From Drechslerella dactyloides (Eukaryota > Ascomycota > Orbiliomycetes > Orbiliales > Orbiliaceae): a DNA stretch of 64,000 bases. The notes under the pieces are model-generated. The model was not told the origin of the DNA, made no database searches, and was given only the letters and a program-made list of their open reading frames with translations. Positions 36,446 to 47,603 of this stretch are shown piece after piece (position 1 is the first letter of the stretch; the number at the start of each line of letters is the position of its first letter). The position numbers and the translations under genes are program-made. Location: assembly GCA_020064725.1 (NCBI GenBank), contig JAGTWJ010000006.1, forward strand, positions 744,001 through 808,000, in the 5' to 3' direction.

Positions 36446-37303
36446 ATGGCATCTGAAATTCCAACAGGGTCGTATGTCAACGGCTATCACTCAAGCGTTC
36501 TTAACTCGCACCTCTTTCGCTCCCTGAAAAACTCCGGTCCTCATCTCATGCCATACTTAGAGAAATACAAATCTAATCCCACTATTCCTATCTCCATCTT
36601 GGACGCGGGTTGCGGTCCGGGGTCTCTCACATGCGACATAGCAGAACACCTCCTGCATGCAAAAGTGACCGGTATCGACCGTGCCGCGCTAGAGAGTTGG
36701 GATTCTATTGCTGCCACTCGTGGTCTAACCAATGTGACATTTCAGCAAGCTGATATATTTCATCTCCCCTTCGCCGACAATACCTTCGACATAGTTCACG
36801 TGCATACAGTGCTGGCACATCTTACAGCGCCCGTCGTGGCAATTACGGAATTGATCCGCGTTTGCAAGCATGGGGGTATAGTAACCGCACGGGAAGGTGA
36901 CGTAGGCGGTTTTTTGTGGTTTCCAGAATCACTGGCCTTAGACAATTGGAAAAGAGTATACCATGCTACGGTAAAAGCTTGCCGGGGCGGCGACCCAGAC
37001 GCAGGGCGGAAGCTTCACAGATGGTTCATGGACGCTGGGATCCCGAGGGACAACCTCGTTTGCTCTTCAAGTAATTGGCTATTCACAACACCAGCAGAAC
37101 GGGCTATGACGGCAGGCTGGTGGGCGGAGCGGACGTTGAAGAGTGAATTTGCTCAGCACGCAATTAAGCATGGGACAGTTAACGAGGAAGAAGGTCTGAA
37201 GGAGCTCGCGAAGGCATGGGAGGACTGGGCAGAGCAGGACGATGGTTGGTCAATGGTGCCTTCTGGGGAGGTGGTCGCAGAGATATTCAAGAAGGCACTT
37301 TAG
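36446..37303 (+). CDS. Class I SAM-dependent methyltransferase (UbiE/Methyltransf_25-like)
   Basis: Transfers a methyl group from S-adenosylmethionine to an unknown small molecule, probably in the cytosol. It is an intronless 285-residue frame. The start is the ATG in CAAAATGG at 36446, because the first 20 or so residues then match the usual polar lead (SYVNGYHSS). An in-frame ATG at 36404 would add 14 residues. Motif I is ILDAGCGPGS (residues 51-60), the acidic ribose-binding loop is VTGID (about 74-78), and motif II/III is QADIFHLPFADNTFDIVHVH (about 101-120). ELIRVCKHGG follows, the usual post-II block. The C-terminus is amphipathic and Trp-rich. No lesion was seen. The nearest neighbour is the divergent phosphatase; no synthase is in view. 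Confidence 0.9.
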   Translation: MASEIPTGSYVNGYHSSVLNSHLFRSLKNSGPHLMPYLEKYKSNPTIPISILDAGCGPGSLTCDIAEHLLHAKVTGIDRAALESWDSIAATRGLTNVTFQQADIFHLPFADNTFDIVHVHTVLAHLTAPVVAITELIRVCKHGGIVTAREGDVGGFLWFPESLALDNWKRVYHATVKACRGGDPDAGRKLHRWFMDAGIPRDNLVCSSSNWLFTTPAERAMTAGWWAERTLKSEFAQHAIKHGTVNEEEGLKELAKAWEDWAEQDDGWSMVPSGEVVAEIFKKAL

Positions 37304-37381
37304 CACAAATATACATTGTTTTAGATGTAGATAACTATAGGAGCATTAAAGAAAGTGTAACTAACGACATAAAAATGGAAC

Positions 37382-37897
37382 TGTTGTCAGTGGGCAGGGC
37401 AACCAACTGAGTCACAAAACCTAAAAAGGTCTCATGGTACAGACCACAGGTCTGAAACAAAGAATAGAGCACTAATATTAGCGCTCTCAGACCAAATATC
37501 TACCCCGCAACTCCATGTGTTCAAATAGCAGTATTTATATTTGACCCGGAGCCTGTCAGCCTGTTTGTCGGCACATACCTAATTTGTATCTATCACTGAG
37601 CACTTTGTGTTGTGCTCTTCTACACCATGGTGTATGAAGCATCATCATGTATATAAAGATAGTTAGATTCTCTTGACAGAGGGATTACCTTTTGGAAACC
37701 ATTGGTCAACTTTTCCATAGCGAATACATAGTTTTATTACTATCTTCGTTGTTACACACTCTATACACAGTCCTTATACCTAATGACATACATACTTCCC
37801 CGAGCTGAGCCCAGGTATTAAGATTGAGAGTTAGAAGCCAGAGTATTGCTTACTGACCTTGAGGATCTTATCCAAATCCGAGGTGCCAGGTGTAACA
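37382..37897. repeat. LTR-like repeat, second family
   Basis: The unit of 516 bp starts TGTTGTCAGTGGGCAGGGC and ends GGTGTAACA. Pieces of it recur at 15551-15905. A TATA-like run (GTATATAAAG) near 37650 and TG...CA ends suggest an LTR of a copia-type element, but flanks GGAAC and GTAGC do not match, so no target duplication can be claimed. Confidence 0.5.
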
Positions 37898-40800
37898 GTA
37901 GCTTACTACCATACCATGCTACCAACACCTTAGCGTGATATATCGTGAAAGTGCTAAGATATCATGATATTCTACCGTACCATACCAATGCCAACACTTG
38001 CTGTAACCTGGACATGAGCTCCGTGAACTGGAGATTAACCTCTCCACAAGGTAGACATCGGCTCCATGAGCTATTTTAAAGGCTGAAGGAATGGAACAAT
38101 AATTCATGATATGGTTTGCCCAGACCCTGCGTTTTTTGTACAGCGGTATACCAGATCTAGCGGCTTGGGATTGGTGCGACCTCAGTGCAGCCAGAATAAG
38201 AGGTAAAGCGCGCCTTTATGAGGCGCAAAATGTTCCCTATGATAGAACCGGGAAAGGAAAGGTCCTGAATCAACCCGTGCCTCGGTTCGCACAGCCGATA
38301 TCGGCAATAACAACCAAGACGAGCGGGCGCCAAGGCGAGGAGGTTGCAATTGCGGCTGGGGCTGAATTGTCGGAGCCTCGCCGGAAGTAGTTAGCGGATA
38401 CAACAAACCCGATTCAGGCCAGCTCTACCCCGGCGGTCCGCCCGCCGTGTGTGGCAAATTCCTTGAGGCAAGTCCCCTCTTCTTTACCTATCTTCGTGAA
38501 AGGCACCGGTCGATGATCCAGCAATAGACAGTTTAAACCTCGCATTGCTGCATTAGGACTAGTCTGATTGCTCTCAGATAAAGGCAATCTACGAAGGCTT
38601 GTTAAATAAGTAGCGCCCACTTAAACTTGTATTATTCGCTCTGAAAGAAAGACTCTAGGATACCAGGCCAACACCAATTTGAAGCATTTCCAAGCCCAAT
38701 TTTGTAAGCCGTCCGCCTCTTATGCACTTTGTAGTAGCAACTCCTTGAAGATGCCGGCATCTTCCGAGGAATAAATTGATTTTATTTGTAATATTTTTCC
38801 TCTGCGGCTGCAGCCCGATCCTTGCGACAAACTGCCGCTACTCGAAAAGCGATGCGCAAATAATTGGGAGCCATCAGCTCTTCGAGAGTCATGCAGGAAA
38901 AGGTTCGGAGTAGTCCGTAAGGTTTGAGATTTTGGATGCACCGAGTCAACTAACCGCTTCTTAATGCATCTTCATGCGAATTGGTCCTGACGTGTGGTTT
39001 TCCTCTCCATCCTTCGCCCAGGCTGTTATGGCGATGCACCATAGCTTGTTTTTAGAAGCCATTTGCATGTGAATACTACCGTGTATATCAGTCGAGTTTG
39101 GAATATACCGCTCCAGGATTTCAATGTCCACAAATTTGTGTTTAATATGTATGAGATCTCTGTCCGCGCATTTCTCTAGGTATGCAAAGGCCGTCCTCCA
39201 ACGTTAGAATACCAGCTTCGATAATTTCACGCGAATATATTTATGGATGGATAAATTAGTAGTAAATATTAAATCTGCCACCAAATAAACAGCTGTTTAA
39301 TGAAAATAAAAACCTTCCACTATTGTACTAATTGTGGGTGTTAATGTGAAAATAGTAGTAAAGTGGTTTATTTTAGAGGCTAAGCTTGTGATATTTGGCT
39401 TCCGCCGTAGGCATTTAGAAGCAGTTGGGGAAGCAAGAGCTTCGAGCAATGTAGTAAACCTCCTCTATGAGCTTTGTGATTAAAGAACGTGCAATTTGGT
39501 ACCCTGATGGAATACCCGAGGGGCGACACTCAACTACGTATTCGCAGTCAGTGCACACCCATAACCTTTTAGGGGAGTCTCAGAGCCATACTACAATCAG
39601 CCCGCGTTTGCACTACTTCGAGCGGATTACCTTTCCAAAAGGGCTGATGTTTCCTTCGTTGTAGTTAATGTTATTGAACATTAAGCCATTAAGTCACCAA
39701 ACCCGCATCTAAGTCTTTCGGTTTCCAGAAGCTAGAGGGGAAGGTGAGGGAAATGGTTTGGGCAGGAAAGTCTCATAAGAAATACACCGCACGAATGATA
39801 ATCCGGCTATAAATCAACAGGCACCACTCAGGAACCTATGTGAGTATTCTGAGTTTAGTATTGAAAGGGCAGATTTGAGGACAGCAACTCTACACTGATA
39901 TCAAACGTACAACTGAGGATCGCGGAGAAAATTTCAAAATGAGCATGAGCAGCATGGTAGTATCCGCCGTTGAATTATTCTTTTTAGTTGTTGCTGTTGT
40001 ATCTTATCTGCGGGTAGTAGTATCCATGGGCTGCAAAGGCAGTAACAAGAATGACATAGGAAAAATTAAGATATATGTTGGAGCTCAAGTTAATGAAGCT
40101 TGGAAGAAAATAAAGGGAGCCGAAGCTTCTACTCCCACATTTTCGCATTACAGTAATACTAAGGTTCAGGGAGATGGGAATTTCTGACGCACAATTCACC
40201 AGATGCTGAATCGCCAGATGTGGAAGTGGAGACACAGAGCAAAGCTGGCTCGGGGCTGTTTCCTACTGCGGGGATCATATTACTTAGCCTCTACATGCAA
40301 AGCCTTCATCTCTATGGGGAAACCTCCATATAAGTCTCGTTTTAAGTTTCCAATATTATATCCTGACAGAATCTCCCACGTTTCATCGGAATGGCCGGCA
40401 CCCTGTGACCAAAGTCCGAGTTGTTGAAGATTTATCCGTATTCCCTTTAGCTTGCCTATGGAGCCACCAAGTAGCAGAGCATTATACATATTTAAATCAT
40501 TACTCAAGTGGCAGTCCTAAAACACCTCCAGAGGTGCTAGATATCAACTTGAGGAACTAGTCTCTTATTCCTTTTAGTTTGTAATAATGTTTCCCAACTT
40601 TATAATGGCGAGGACAATCTTACACAACCTAAATATCTTACATGCTGATGCCTATCAGAACAGAGGACTTTACGGGCTGCAGGTGAACTGCAGTCTCGAA
40701 AACAAAATATCTCCACCAGCTCGTATGTGTACCCTCGAGCCCAATAAATGACAACCGCGAGCTAGAGCTAGCTTAGGCAATCTAGATGTATTTTTGATCC

Positions 40801-41049
40801 GAGCATCCATCATAACCCCCCCGAAGGGTTTCCTGTAAGAGAGATGACAAATAATGACGTTGACAATGTAACTCAATTATTATACGCTTCATATCATCAA
40901 GCCGTCAATTCTGGAAAATCGCATTATCAGATAATACGATTACACACAGTCAGTTGGACAACTACTGGACTATAGGCGTTCGTGCTAGCCCAAAGGCTTT
41001 CGGAGCCTTTATCATGGAGGGCTTGGTAAAAAGAAGCCCGCCGCATCTT
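37898..41049. other. About 3 kb without a recognised gene
   Basis: Several frames of 60-95 codons exist on both strands. The best-looking is plus 39939-40187, which opens with a hydrophobic Val-rich segment and then a Lys-rich stretch. It has no known domain and no clear intron joining it to the next frame. I see no repeat ends or RNA gene. Confidence 0.4.
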
Positions 41050-41626
41050 TTTGGCGGTGGGTCCCACAACCGGATAGGTCGCAGGATTTCCACTTGCCAG
41101 ATTACCTGTTACAATGGGATCCTGAGGCGACTGAGGCTTTATGGGGTGGGGCGTCAAGGGCAGAGCCAAAGCTATGGGTGATGAGCTTCATTGGGTTAGG
41201 TTCCATAAATACTTACGTCCAAGGAATACATTGATAAATCTAGCTAGCTAACCAGACATTCATTTTTCTCAAAATAGTCAGTGGTTGAAATTGTAGCCGT
41301 AGATCCCGCTTATCAGGGAAAAGGACTTAGCTTCCACCCTTGTTGATTGGGGTTTCAAGCAAGTTGATGCCGTTGGCCTGGATATTTACGGCGATGGGGT
41401 TATGAAAGCTTTGTCATACTGGAAGAAAAAAGGCTTCCAGGAACGAAGCATAATTCCAATACCATTTCGACCCGATACACATGGAATGTATTACCTGAAG
41501 GGCATCGTCAGGCCTCCCTTTCCTGCTTTGCCTTCCAGCGGAAATATTGTTGGTATAACGCCACAATACAGCTATAGGCCCCGGCTCGACACTGAATCAA
41601 GCGATCTACTACCCTACGCATCCTAA
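41050..41626 (+). pseudogene. GNAT N-acetyltransferase relic, copy 1
   Basis: The family transfers acetyl from acetyl-CoA to amines. A mid-protein block (QWDPEATEALWGGASRAEP, about 41115-41175) matches copy 2. After a probable intron ending near 41279, motif A reads VEIVAVDPAYQGKGL. One extra base near 41330-41335 then shifts the frame, and the protein resumes as LVDWGFKQVD ... ALSYWKKKGF ... GMYYLKGIVRPP to a TAA at 41626. The N-terminal third could not be traced. The frameshift directly behind the CoA-binding loop makes it non-functional unless it is a sequencing error. Confidence 0.6.
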
Positions 41627-41654
41627 TTCACGGAAATTAAGATAATTGGTGGTC

Positions 41655-41880
41655 TTGTGTCTTTTACTTAGTCAAAGCCCAGGCGTCGTTTAACCATTGA
41701 TGAGTAATGGCATCCTTTGGTGCCACAGCTCTTCAAAGCTTGTGGCCAAAATTAAATGGGCTATATAATGTTAAAGAGTGATGCTTTCGACATCATTATA
41801 TATGGCTTTTCTTGCTGCGAAACCGGAGGGTTGTGTTGGACGTTCGCGATTACATGTTAAGTTGCTTGATGACTGCAGCT
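41655..41880 (-). pseudogene. GNAT acetyltransferase relic, N-terminal fragment (copy 3)
   Basis: On the minus strand this resembles the 5' part of copy 2. It shows NDVES for NDVED and, at about 41700-41725, AITHQWLNDAWA, matching TITRQWLND in copy 2. Stops interrupt it. It lies tail to tail with copy 1, so the two may derive from an inverted duplication. Confidence 0.5.
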
Positions 41881-44800
41881 CCTAGAAAGTTTACGAGGAA
41901 CCAAGTCTCCCGGAACTTTAAGCGGAGCTGTATTTCACCAATTGGCTTAAGATTTATATGGTGAGAAATACACTATACATCGCAGTAGGGGTAGTACGCC
42001 TTACCAACTGATTGTATTTTAGATGTCGCATATTTTTTGCAGCGTGCAAGGGCTGTAGTAGGGGCTATATTATAAAGGACCTTTGAGCTGTTGGGAGATC
42101 TCGGCGATATAACCTTTTGGTCGATGAACTGGGGACTATCTGGGCTTGGTTGTAAGATATCAAGTGTAGCATCCGACGGTGGATGGAAAGCGCCAGGGTG
42201 AAGTGCTATACGCGGGACTAAGGAGAACAAGGACAATAGGATTATAGAGAAATGGAATATGGATAGATTAAATATCTCCTTGAAAAGAACATCATACTAT
42301 TGATATAAAAACCTGTTTGGGTCAAAAAAGCTTCTGGTCAGGTCTAAACATACTGTAACCTGTTAGGAATGGCTTAAATTTTGCTTAAGAATACAGATAC
42401 AATCTTTGTCCTCAGCCTGACCCAAAGGTCTCCTTCTGGCCTGCTGGAAATTGTCATCTTTCCATGTCCTAAGACCAATATTGACTGTGGGGCATTCACC
42501 CCCGAAAGTCTCAGTCATAACCTTCCTGTCTAGACCACTACTGAAAACGCCCTGCTTAGGTGGCTATACCAAACCCGTTGGCGCCTTGGCCACCCACGGC
42601 TGCTACCAATTAAACTCGAAATATTCCTTTAGCCTTACAACGGGTCAAGATTGTTTCTCCAAGATGGATATGAGCACGGAGATAACCGTTATTCGTATTG
42701 TATCGCTTGCTCAGGCTTGTTAAGCCACCCGGTAGCTCTGACTTGGTGTTGTTCGTTAATAATAAACATGGGAGGAATATAGTTATATCGAACAGATCCC
42801 CGGTGTTATATATTCATTATACAAATTTATATTATTGATTGATTTTGAACAATCATGCAGCCATCACATCTTCCAAATAAAACCTGCAAGGGTCTTTGTT
42901 TTCAAAATTGCTTGCCTCTTCATGTTGCTTCCTCTGTTTCGGCTGCGGGTAGTGTCGTAGGCTAGGCTCATTTCGGTGATTCATCTAACTACAACCCCAA
43001 TATATATCCACCGAATCTCGGATAAATACAGGCTATTGGAGCTTTTAGCAAGATTTAGGACCACACTCTCACCGAATATTATTCTGTTTTCAAACTCTCC
43101 TTGTTTATTTCGCATGGTCCGGTACGTACCTAGACCGATGGAGAATCTTTAGGGCCCCTTTTATTCGAATGTTTCTAGACCCTTCTAGCGAGCCGTTGGC
43201 GCAACTGCTTTCCTTCAATCGCGGGAAATTAGTAGTTAGCGTCCTCGGAATCCCGGTTTTCTTCGTATACTTCGGCCACCAGGTGAGGCCTCGTCGAAAA
43301 AGCATTTTTGTATCATTTTGTTTTCAGTTACGAGTTGGATAATGTGGTGCTGGTGGTGGTACGTGCCGAAAGGTTTAGATGCGCTCTGGGGATGAGATCT
43401 GGCTTCTCAAACATGTCATTGGTGGCACCTTCCATATATTTATATCACAGTCTAATTCGTTCTTATTTGGACGTGGAGAAGTATGCATGATACACCTCAC
43501 CGAATGCGTGTCTCTCGGTTCAAGCTACGGAAGCTCAATTCAAAGAAGCATACTACCGGGAAATAGAGCCGTTTTGTGGAGAGTGTACCGGCCAAAGTAT
43601 AGAACAGACTATGCCCATCCACGGCGAATGCCGTTCCGCCTAACAAGTTCCCGCAATTAGGGGAGCCTTGTTAAAGCACGGGGTTAATTGATGGCCGACA
43701 CTCATGTTAGAGTGTCGTATATCTATTTCCCCATCCTTTATGCTTTTCGTTTGTTTTTTTTCAGCCAAAGGAAGAATCCGTTTGTGTAATCACCCGCTGT
43801 AAAATTTGAGACCTTTAATAAGGTCGCTTTAACAAACGCCTAACGCTGCGCACTTCGATACGGGAGAACGACAACATTGTGCCCGAGAAGGGTAACAGCC
43901 CTATATCAGTAATGCGAGTCTACGAACTACCGCAGCTGACATTACAACAGGGTCCCCACCCGAGCACTTGGTTCTATTGCTTGCGGCATTGTTATTTTCC
44001 GCCGCGCGGGATACATCGTCGCCGAAGAACTGGGGCTTGGAGATCGGCTTGGGGCCTTTCCCTGCCTCCGCAGAAACAAATATTCTGGCACCCCATCCAT
44101 TATAATGCACACTACCCTTTCCGTCAACTGCATTTAAAAATGCACTAATCCAAGCCCAACAGGTGCAGTATATTGTTGCGCAAAATGCAAGTCTATACAA
44201 CGTATAATGTGAGCTGTTGTTACATCGCTTTAGAGGCAGCCGGCGAACCCACTTATTTCTGAAATTCAATCCTACCTGGAATGGCTACTATCTGCGCAAT
44301 ATTAAGCTCGTCAGGTAGTTATGTTTATTGAATTACTAGCCACCCGGAATGTTGATATTTATAGCACACATTTTCCACGTCCTCCTCGTCCAGACTAATG
44401 CCTCCACGCATCATTACTCAAGTCGGTTCGGGGTACATCGAGTTCTTACTTGAAGCCAGAGAACAATGGAAGGCCCAGAAACTCAGACTCAATACACGTT
44501 ACCATGTAAATTCTTAAAAAGAACCTAATTTTGGCTGCCCGTGGATTGAACGCGTCCGGGCTTTAAGCCTTTTGCATAAAGAACCGAAATTAATGGAGTA
44601 TTGTCTGAGTTTTGCGCGGCTGCATCTGCAAATTGTGGGCGGGGTTAGAAGTGAGATCGTAATGACACCGCAGGTTTCTTTGAAACCAGAGTCAGTTCCT
44701 AAATAGGTTTGGTCGTGTGATTCCTTTTTAGGAGTTAGGTAACCATGCAATAATCTTGAACTGCCCGTCTTGGGCTTAAAGTAATTGTGAAACCACAGGG

Positions 44801-45661
44801 TCTATAACACTTCTGTTGCTGGACGAATTGATTATTAGGCATCAGGGAGTGCGGTTTCTCTTCAGAGAGGTTTCTATTTGACAACGGATTTTGCTTTCTT
44901 TCTTTCACATCTGCAGATCTGGTGTGCACGCAGAACGATGTTGGCACAGTACCAATTTACTCTGCGTATTCCTATATTTGCAAGAATCTCGGTACCTCCG
45001 CGAGATCCGTAAAAGCGAGGACTGTAAATTTATGATAATACTCCTTTCCCTTTTGGTTCTTTCTCCCCATCCGCTCGACTAGATCATAGGGACATACTAA
45101 TTATAGGTACTCAAAAGTCGAACAGCAACATCGCGCCCCACTCTATATTAATAGAAGTTTATTTAGTTGTCTTAAACTTGATTACACAGGCAGCGCTGAA
45201 CAAACAATAGCAGAAAGAATGCGATCCATAATTACATCGCGCAGTATTATTGAGCTTGTATAATCTCGGAAAATACGGGCGTTTTTGGGCGCTGTGAAGC
45301 GCGTAAAGTAACATCTCTACCTTTTAGACCCCATTATACTGCTTTATATTGCATACACTTGACACCGACCTCTCTCATCGGCCATCCGAGCGGGGTTGAG
45401 AGGTTTAACGGCTGCAACGACTCCAGTCTCTGGCATCGTATGCAAGGGCGCGACTAGTGACCCGCATCCCTGGAGCTGATAATTTCGTTCCCCCGCACTG
45501 GCAAGTTTTGAGGTGCTCTTATGCATCCATGTATGCATAGAAGCTTATTTTCTCTATTATTCACGATTTTCTTTACTAAATGAGATCAATTAAATCACTC
45601 AATCGGCACATTCTCTCATATCAGCGTGAAATATTGCGCCATTCTTCTGTGCGGCCTGGCC
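41881..45661. other. About 3.8 kb without a recognised gene
   Basis: Frames of 60-122 codons occur (for example minus 43901-44269, plus 42451-42723, plus 43379-43660) but I recognise no domain in them. A plus-strand stretch around 43155-43275 has coding-like residues ending VLGIPVFFVYFGHQ before a GT...CAG segment, perhaps a fragment of an unknown gene. Confidence 0.4.
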
Positions 45662-46320
45662 TTACGCTGGTGTAACAGTGGTATTGTTGTTAACTGGTGA
45701 GACAGCTGGCTCTGATGCCATGTCCCGTTCAAGTAGGGTAGTCCGTTGGATGGCCGGCCTTACCATAGCCATCAAATAATATACCCCCAGAAGCTCGATT
45801 GCTAGAAAATATTTAGCAAGTTCGTATAAAAAAACCTTGCAAGCATTTTCAATGCTCCAGAACTTATACATTGATGGTTCTTATCAGGTAGGTTTGGTAA
45901 CTCACTCCAATGGGGTCTGCTGCCCATAGTCTCTGCCCTGCTCCGTTTCGCTCCACTCATCAAGGCTTGCTCGGTGTCCCACCAAGAAGGAAAACCTGGA
46001 GAGGGAAAATCTCGCGTTCCATCCGCTTGGGGAGGGCTGAACCGGGCAAATGCTATAAGCTTCTTATCTCGAGATAGATCTTCAACAACAAATGTTTTTA
46101 AAACAGTAGGGCCAGCTCGAATCCTCATAGCCTAGTTATCGTTCAGCCATTGACGAGTGATCGTATCCTCTGGTGTCATGGCCTTCCAGAACTCGTGGGC
46201 CGAGTTAAGCGAAGAGTACCATAAATGAGCGATGTCTTCCACATCGTTACATGTAGCTTTTCTCACCGAGAAACCTGAAGGATGGTTGTGCTGGATGTTC
46301 GCAATATACGTATGTTAAGT
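45662..46320 (-). pseudogene. GNAT acetyltransferase relic, copy 2
   Basis: From 46300 downward the minus strand reads GFSVRKATCNDVEDIAHLWY, then HEFWKAMTPEDTITRQWLND. An in-frame TAG follows (about 46135) where copy 3 has Trp, a TGG-to-TAG change. The same frame continues AMRIRAGPTVLKTFVVEDL, IAFARFSPPQADG and PSWWDTEQALMSGAKRS up to SRPHW. A GTGAGT donor follows. Downstream only a C-terminal block (LLGVYYLMAMVRPA) can be found; the acetyl-CoA loop present in copy 1 is absent. Its 5' side is cut by the pogo fragment starting at 46334. Confidence 0.6.
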
Positions 46321-46333
46321 TGCTTAATAACTA

Positions 46334-46787
46334 ACGTGTACGATAAGCGACCGGGCCAGCCAAGCGACCGGGCCACCTCCCGGCGCCTACATACCTCCTC
46401 TTCTTCACCACGATGCACTTCCACAACTACTATAATAGCTACCTCTATGACTGAATCCCAAATAATTCTAGCTATTTAAGCGTTAGAAAAATGAAAATTT
46501 AAGTATTTGAGCTGCTGCTAGCCTATATGATATTTTTAAAACCGCCCTTGCTTACTAGTGTAGTAGCTGTATTTTATAGAGTGACAGCACCCCAAAATCA
46601 CAGAATCTTACCCAAATAAAAAAGGATATTATTGTTTAGTATATATTTAAACTTTCTACATAGTCTTTCCATCTTAGGCTGGGTAGTATAGAAGATATGG
46701 CTAACTAGTTGCTATTAATACATAATAACAACTGTATATAATACATTAGTAAGAGATAAGCTAGTAATTTTATTAAATATTGTTTGT
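46334..46787 (+). mobile_element. Truncated pogo-like DNA transposon, second family
   Basis: The left end follows TA (46332-46333) and begins ACGTGTACGATAAGCGACCG. As in the complete element at 9700, two tandem 17-bp modules beginning AAGCGACCGGGCCA occupy 46345-46377. A transposase start MTESQIILAI lies near 46450, and its frame is then full of RIP-type stops. A block at about 46660-46790 aligns with the first element at 11280-11160. The rest is missing; an LTR starts at 46788. Confidence 0.75.
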
Positions 46788-47290
46788 GTTACACTTCGAC
46801 CCAGGTCCCGGGCTGAACGCACTTCACTCTGAAGTCCCTGACTCTCAGTCGCTACTGTACGGGGTTTTTAATGGAGGAAGATAGATATATAGTAAGTATA
46901 ATAGTAATTGTTAAAATAGAGTATATAACAACAATAATAAATAGACTAACTATTAAGATACTATAGTCTTTAAGTTAACCAATGGTTCTTAAGAAAGAAG
47001 CCATCAATCAAGGGTGAAGCAGGCTAGTTAAATACATAATGTTGGATATATAGAATAGTAAGGATGTGTTGATGTGTTGTGCTCACCGCTCACCGCTCAC
47101 TCCTTGGGTGAGCGTCGCGCAGTGAACACCCGTGTGATATGTATGCTGTTCAATCCTGTGTAGTCATTCCCTCTACATAGGAATCCAGTCTATGCAGTAG
47201 CATGATACTTCATAGAGAGGAATACTATATAGTTCGACCGCCTGTGTAGGGCCGGGGTTTATACAGGATCTGGACTGTTATTCCATAACA
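46788..47290 (-). repeat. LTR of the gypsy family (C-type), no target duplication
   Basis: The 503-bp copy starts TGTTACACTTCGACCC and ends TTCCATAACA. It matches the solo LTR at 8305-8900 except for a central deletion of about 90 bp. Flanks are GTTTG and CAACG, which do not match. The pogo sequence to its left does not resume on its right, so a deletion or ectopic recombination ended here. Confidence 0.85.
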
Positions 47291-47601
47291 CAACGGTAAC
47301 AGCTACGTCACGTATGATTTTGTTGAGAGGAGTGATCTGATTATCCAAATCGACCCATCTAGATGCCTAAACATTACACCCTTCAAAACAAATCAACAAA
47401 AGATATATTGTGTAGTTGATAGTCAATCATCAAAAATCCTAAGAATATCTATATAATATGTGCCTAATTAATAAGAGGGCTTATAAAACCACCCGTATCC
47501 ATACAGGTGAACCTTAACAGACGCAGATATTTAGTAGCAAATATCCATTACAGTTATATATTGATATTTAGACAAATAAACCACATAAATATAAACCAAC
47601 T
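47291..47601. other. Short spacer, no gene recognised
   Basis: No frame or repeat could be identified between the LTR and the next transposon. Confidence 0.35.
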
Positions 47602-47603
47602 TA

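Noticed and set aside
46783..47295. Target duplication for the LTR at 46788
   Set aside because: GTTTG on the left and CAACG on the right do not match; the left one equals the reverse complement of the element B duplication, probably by chance.
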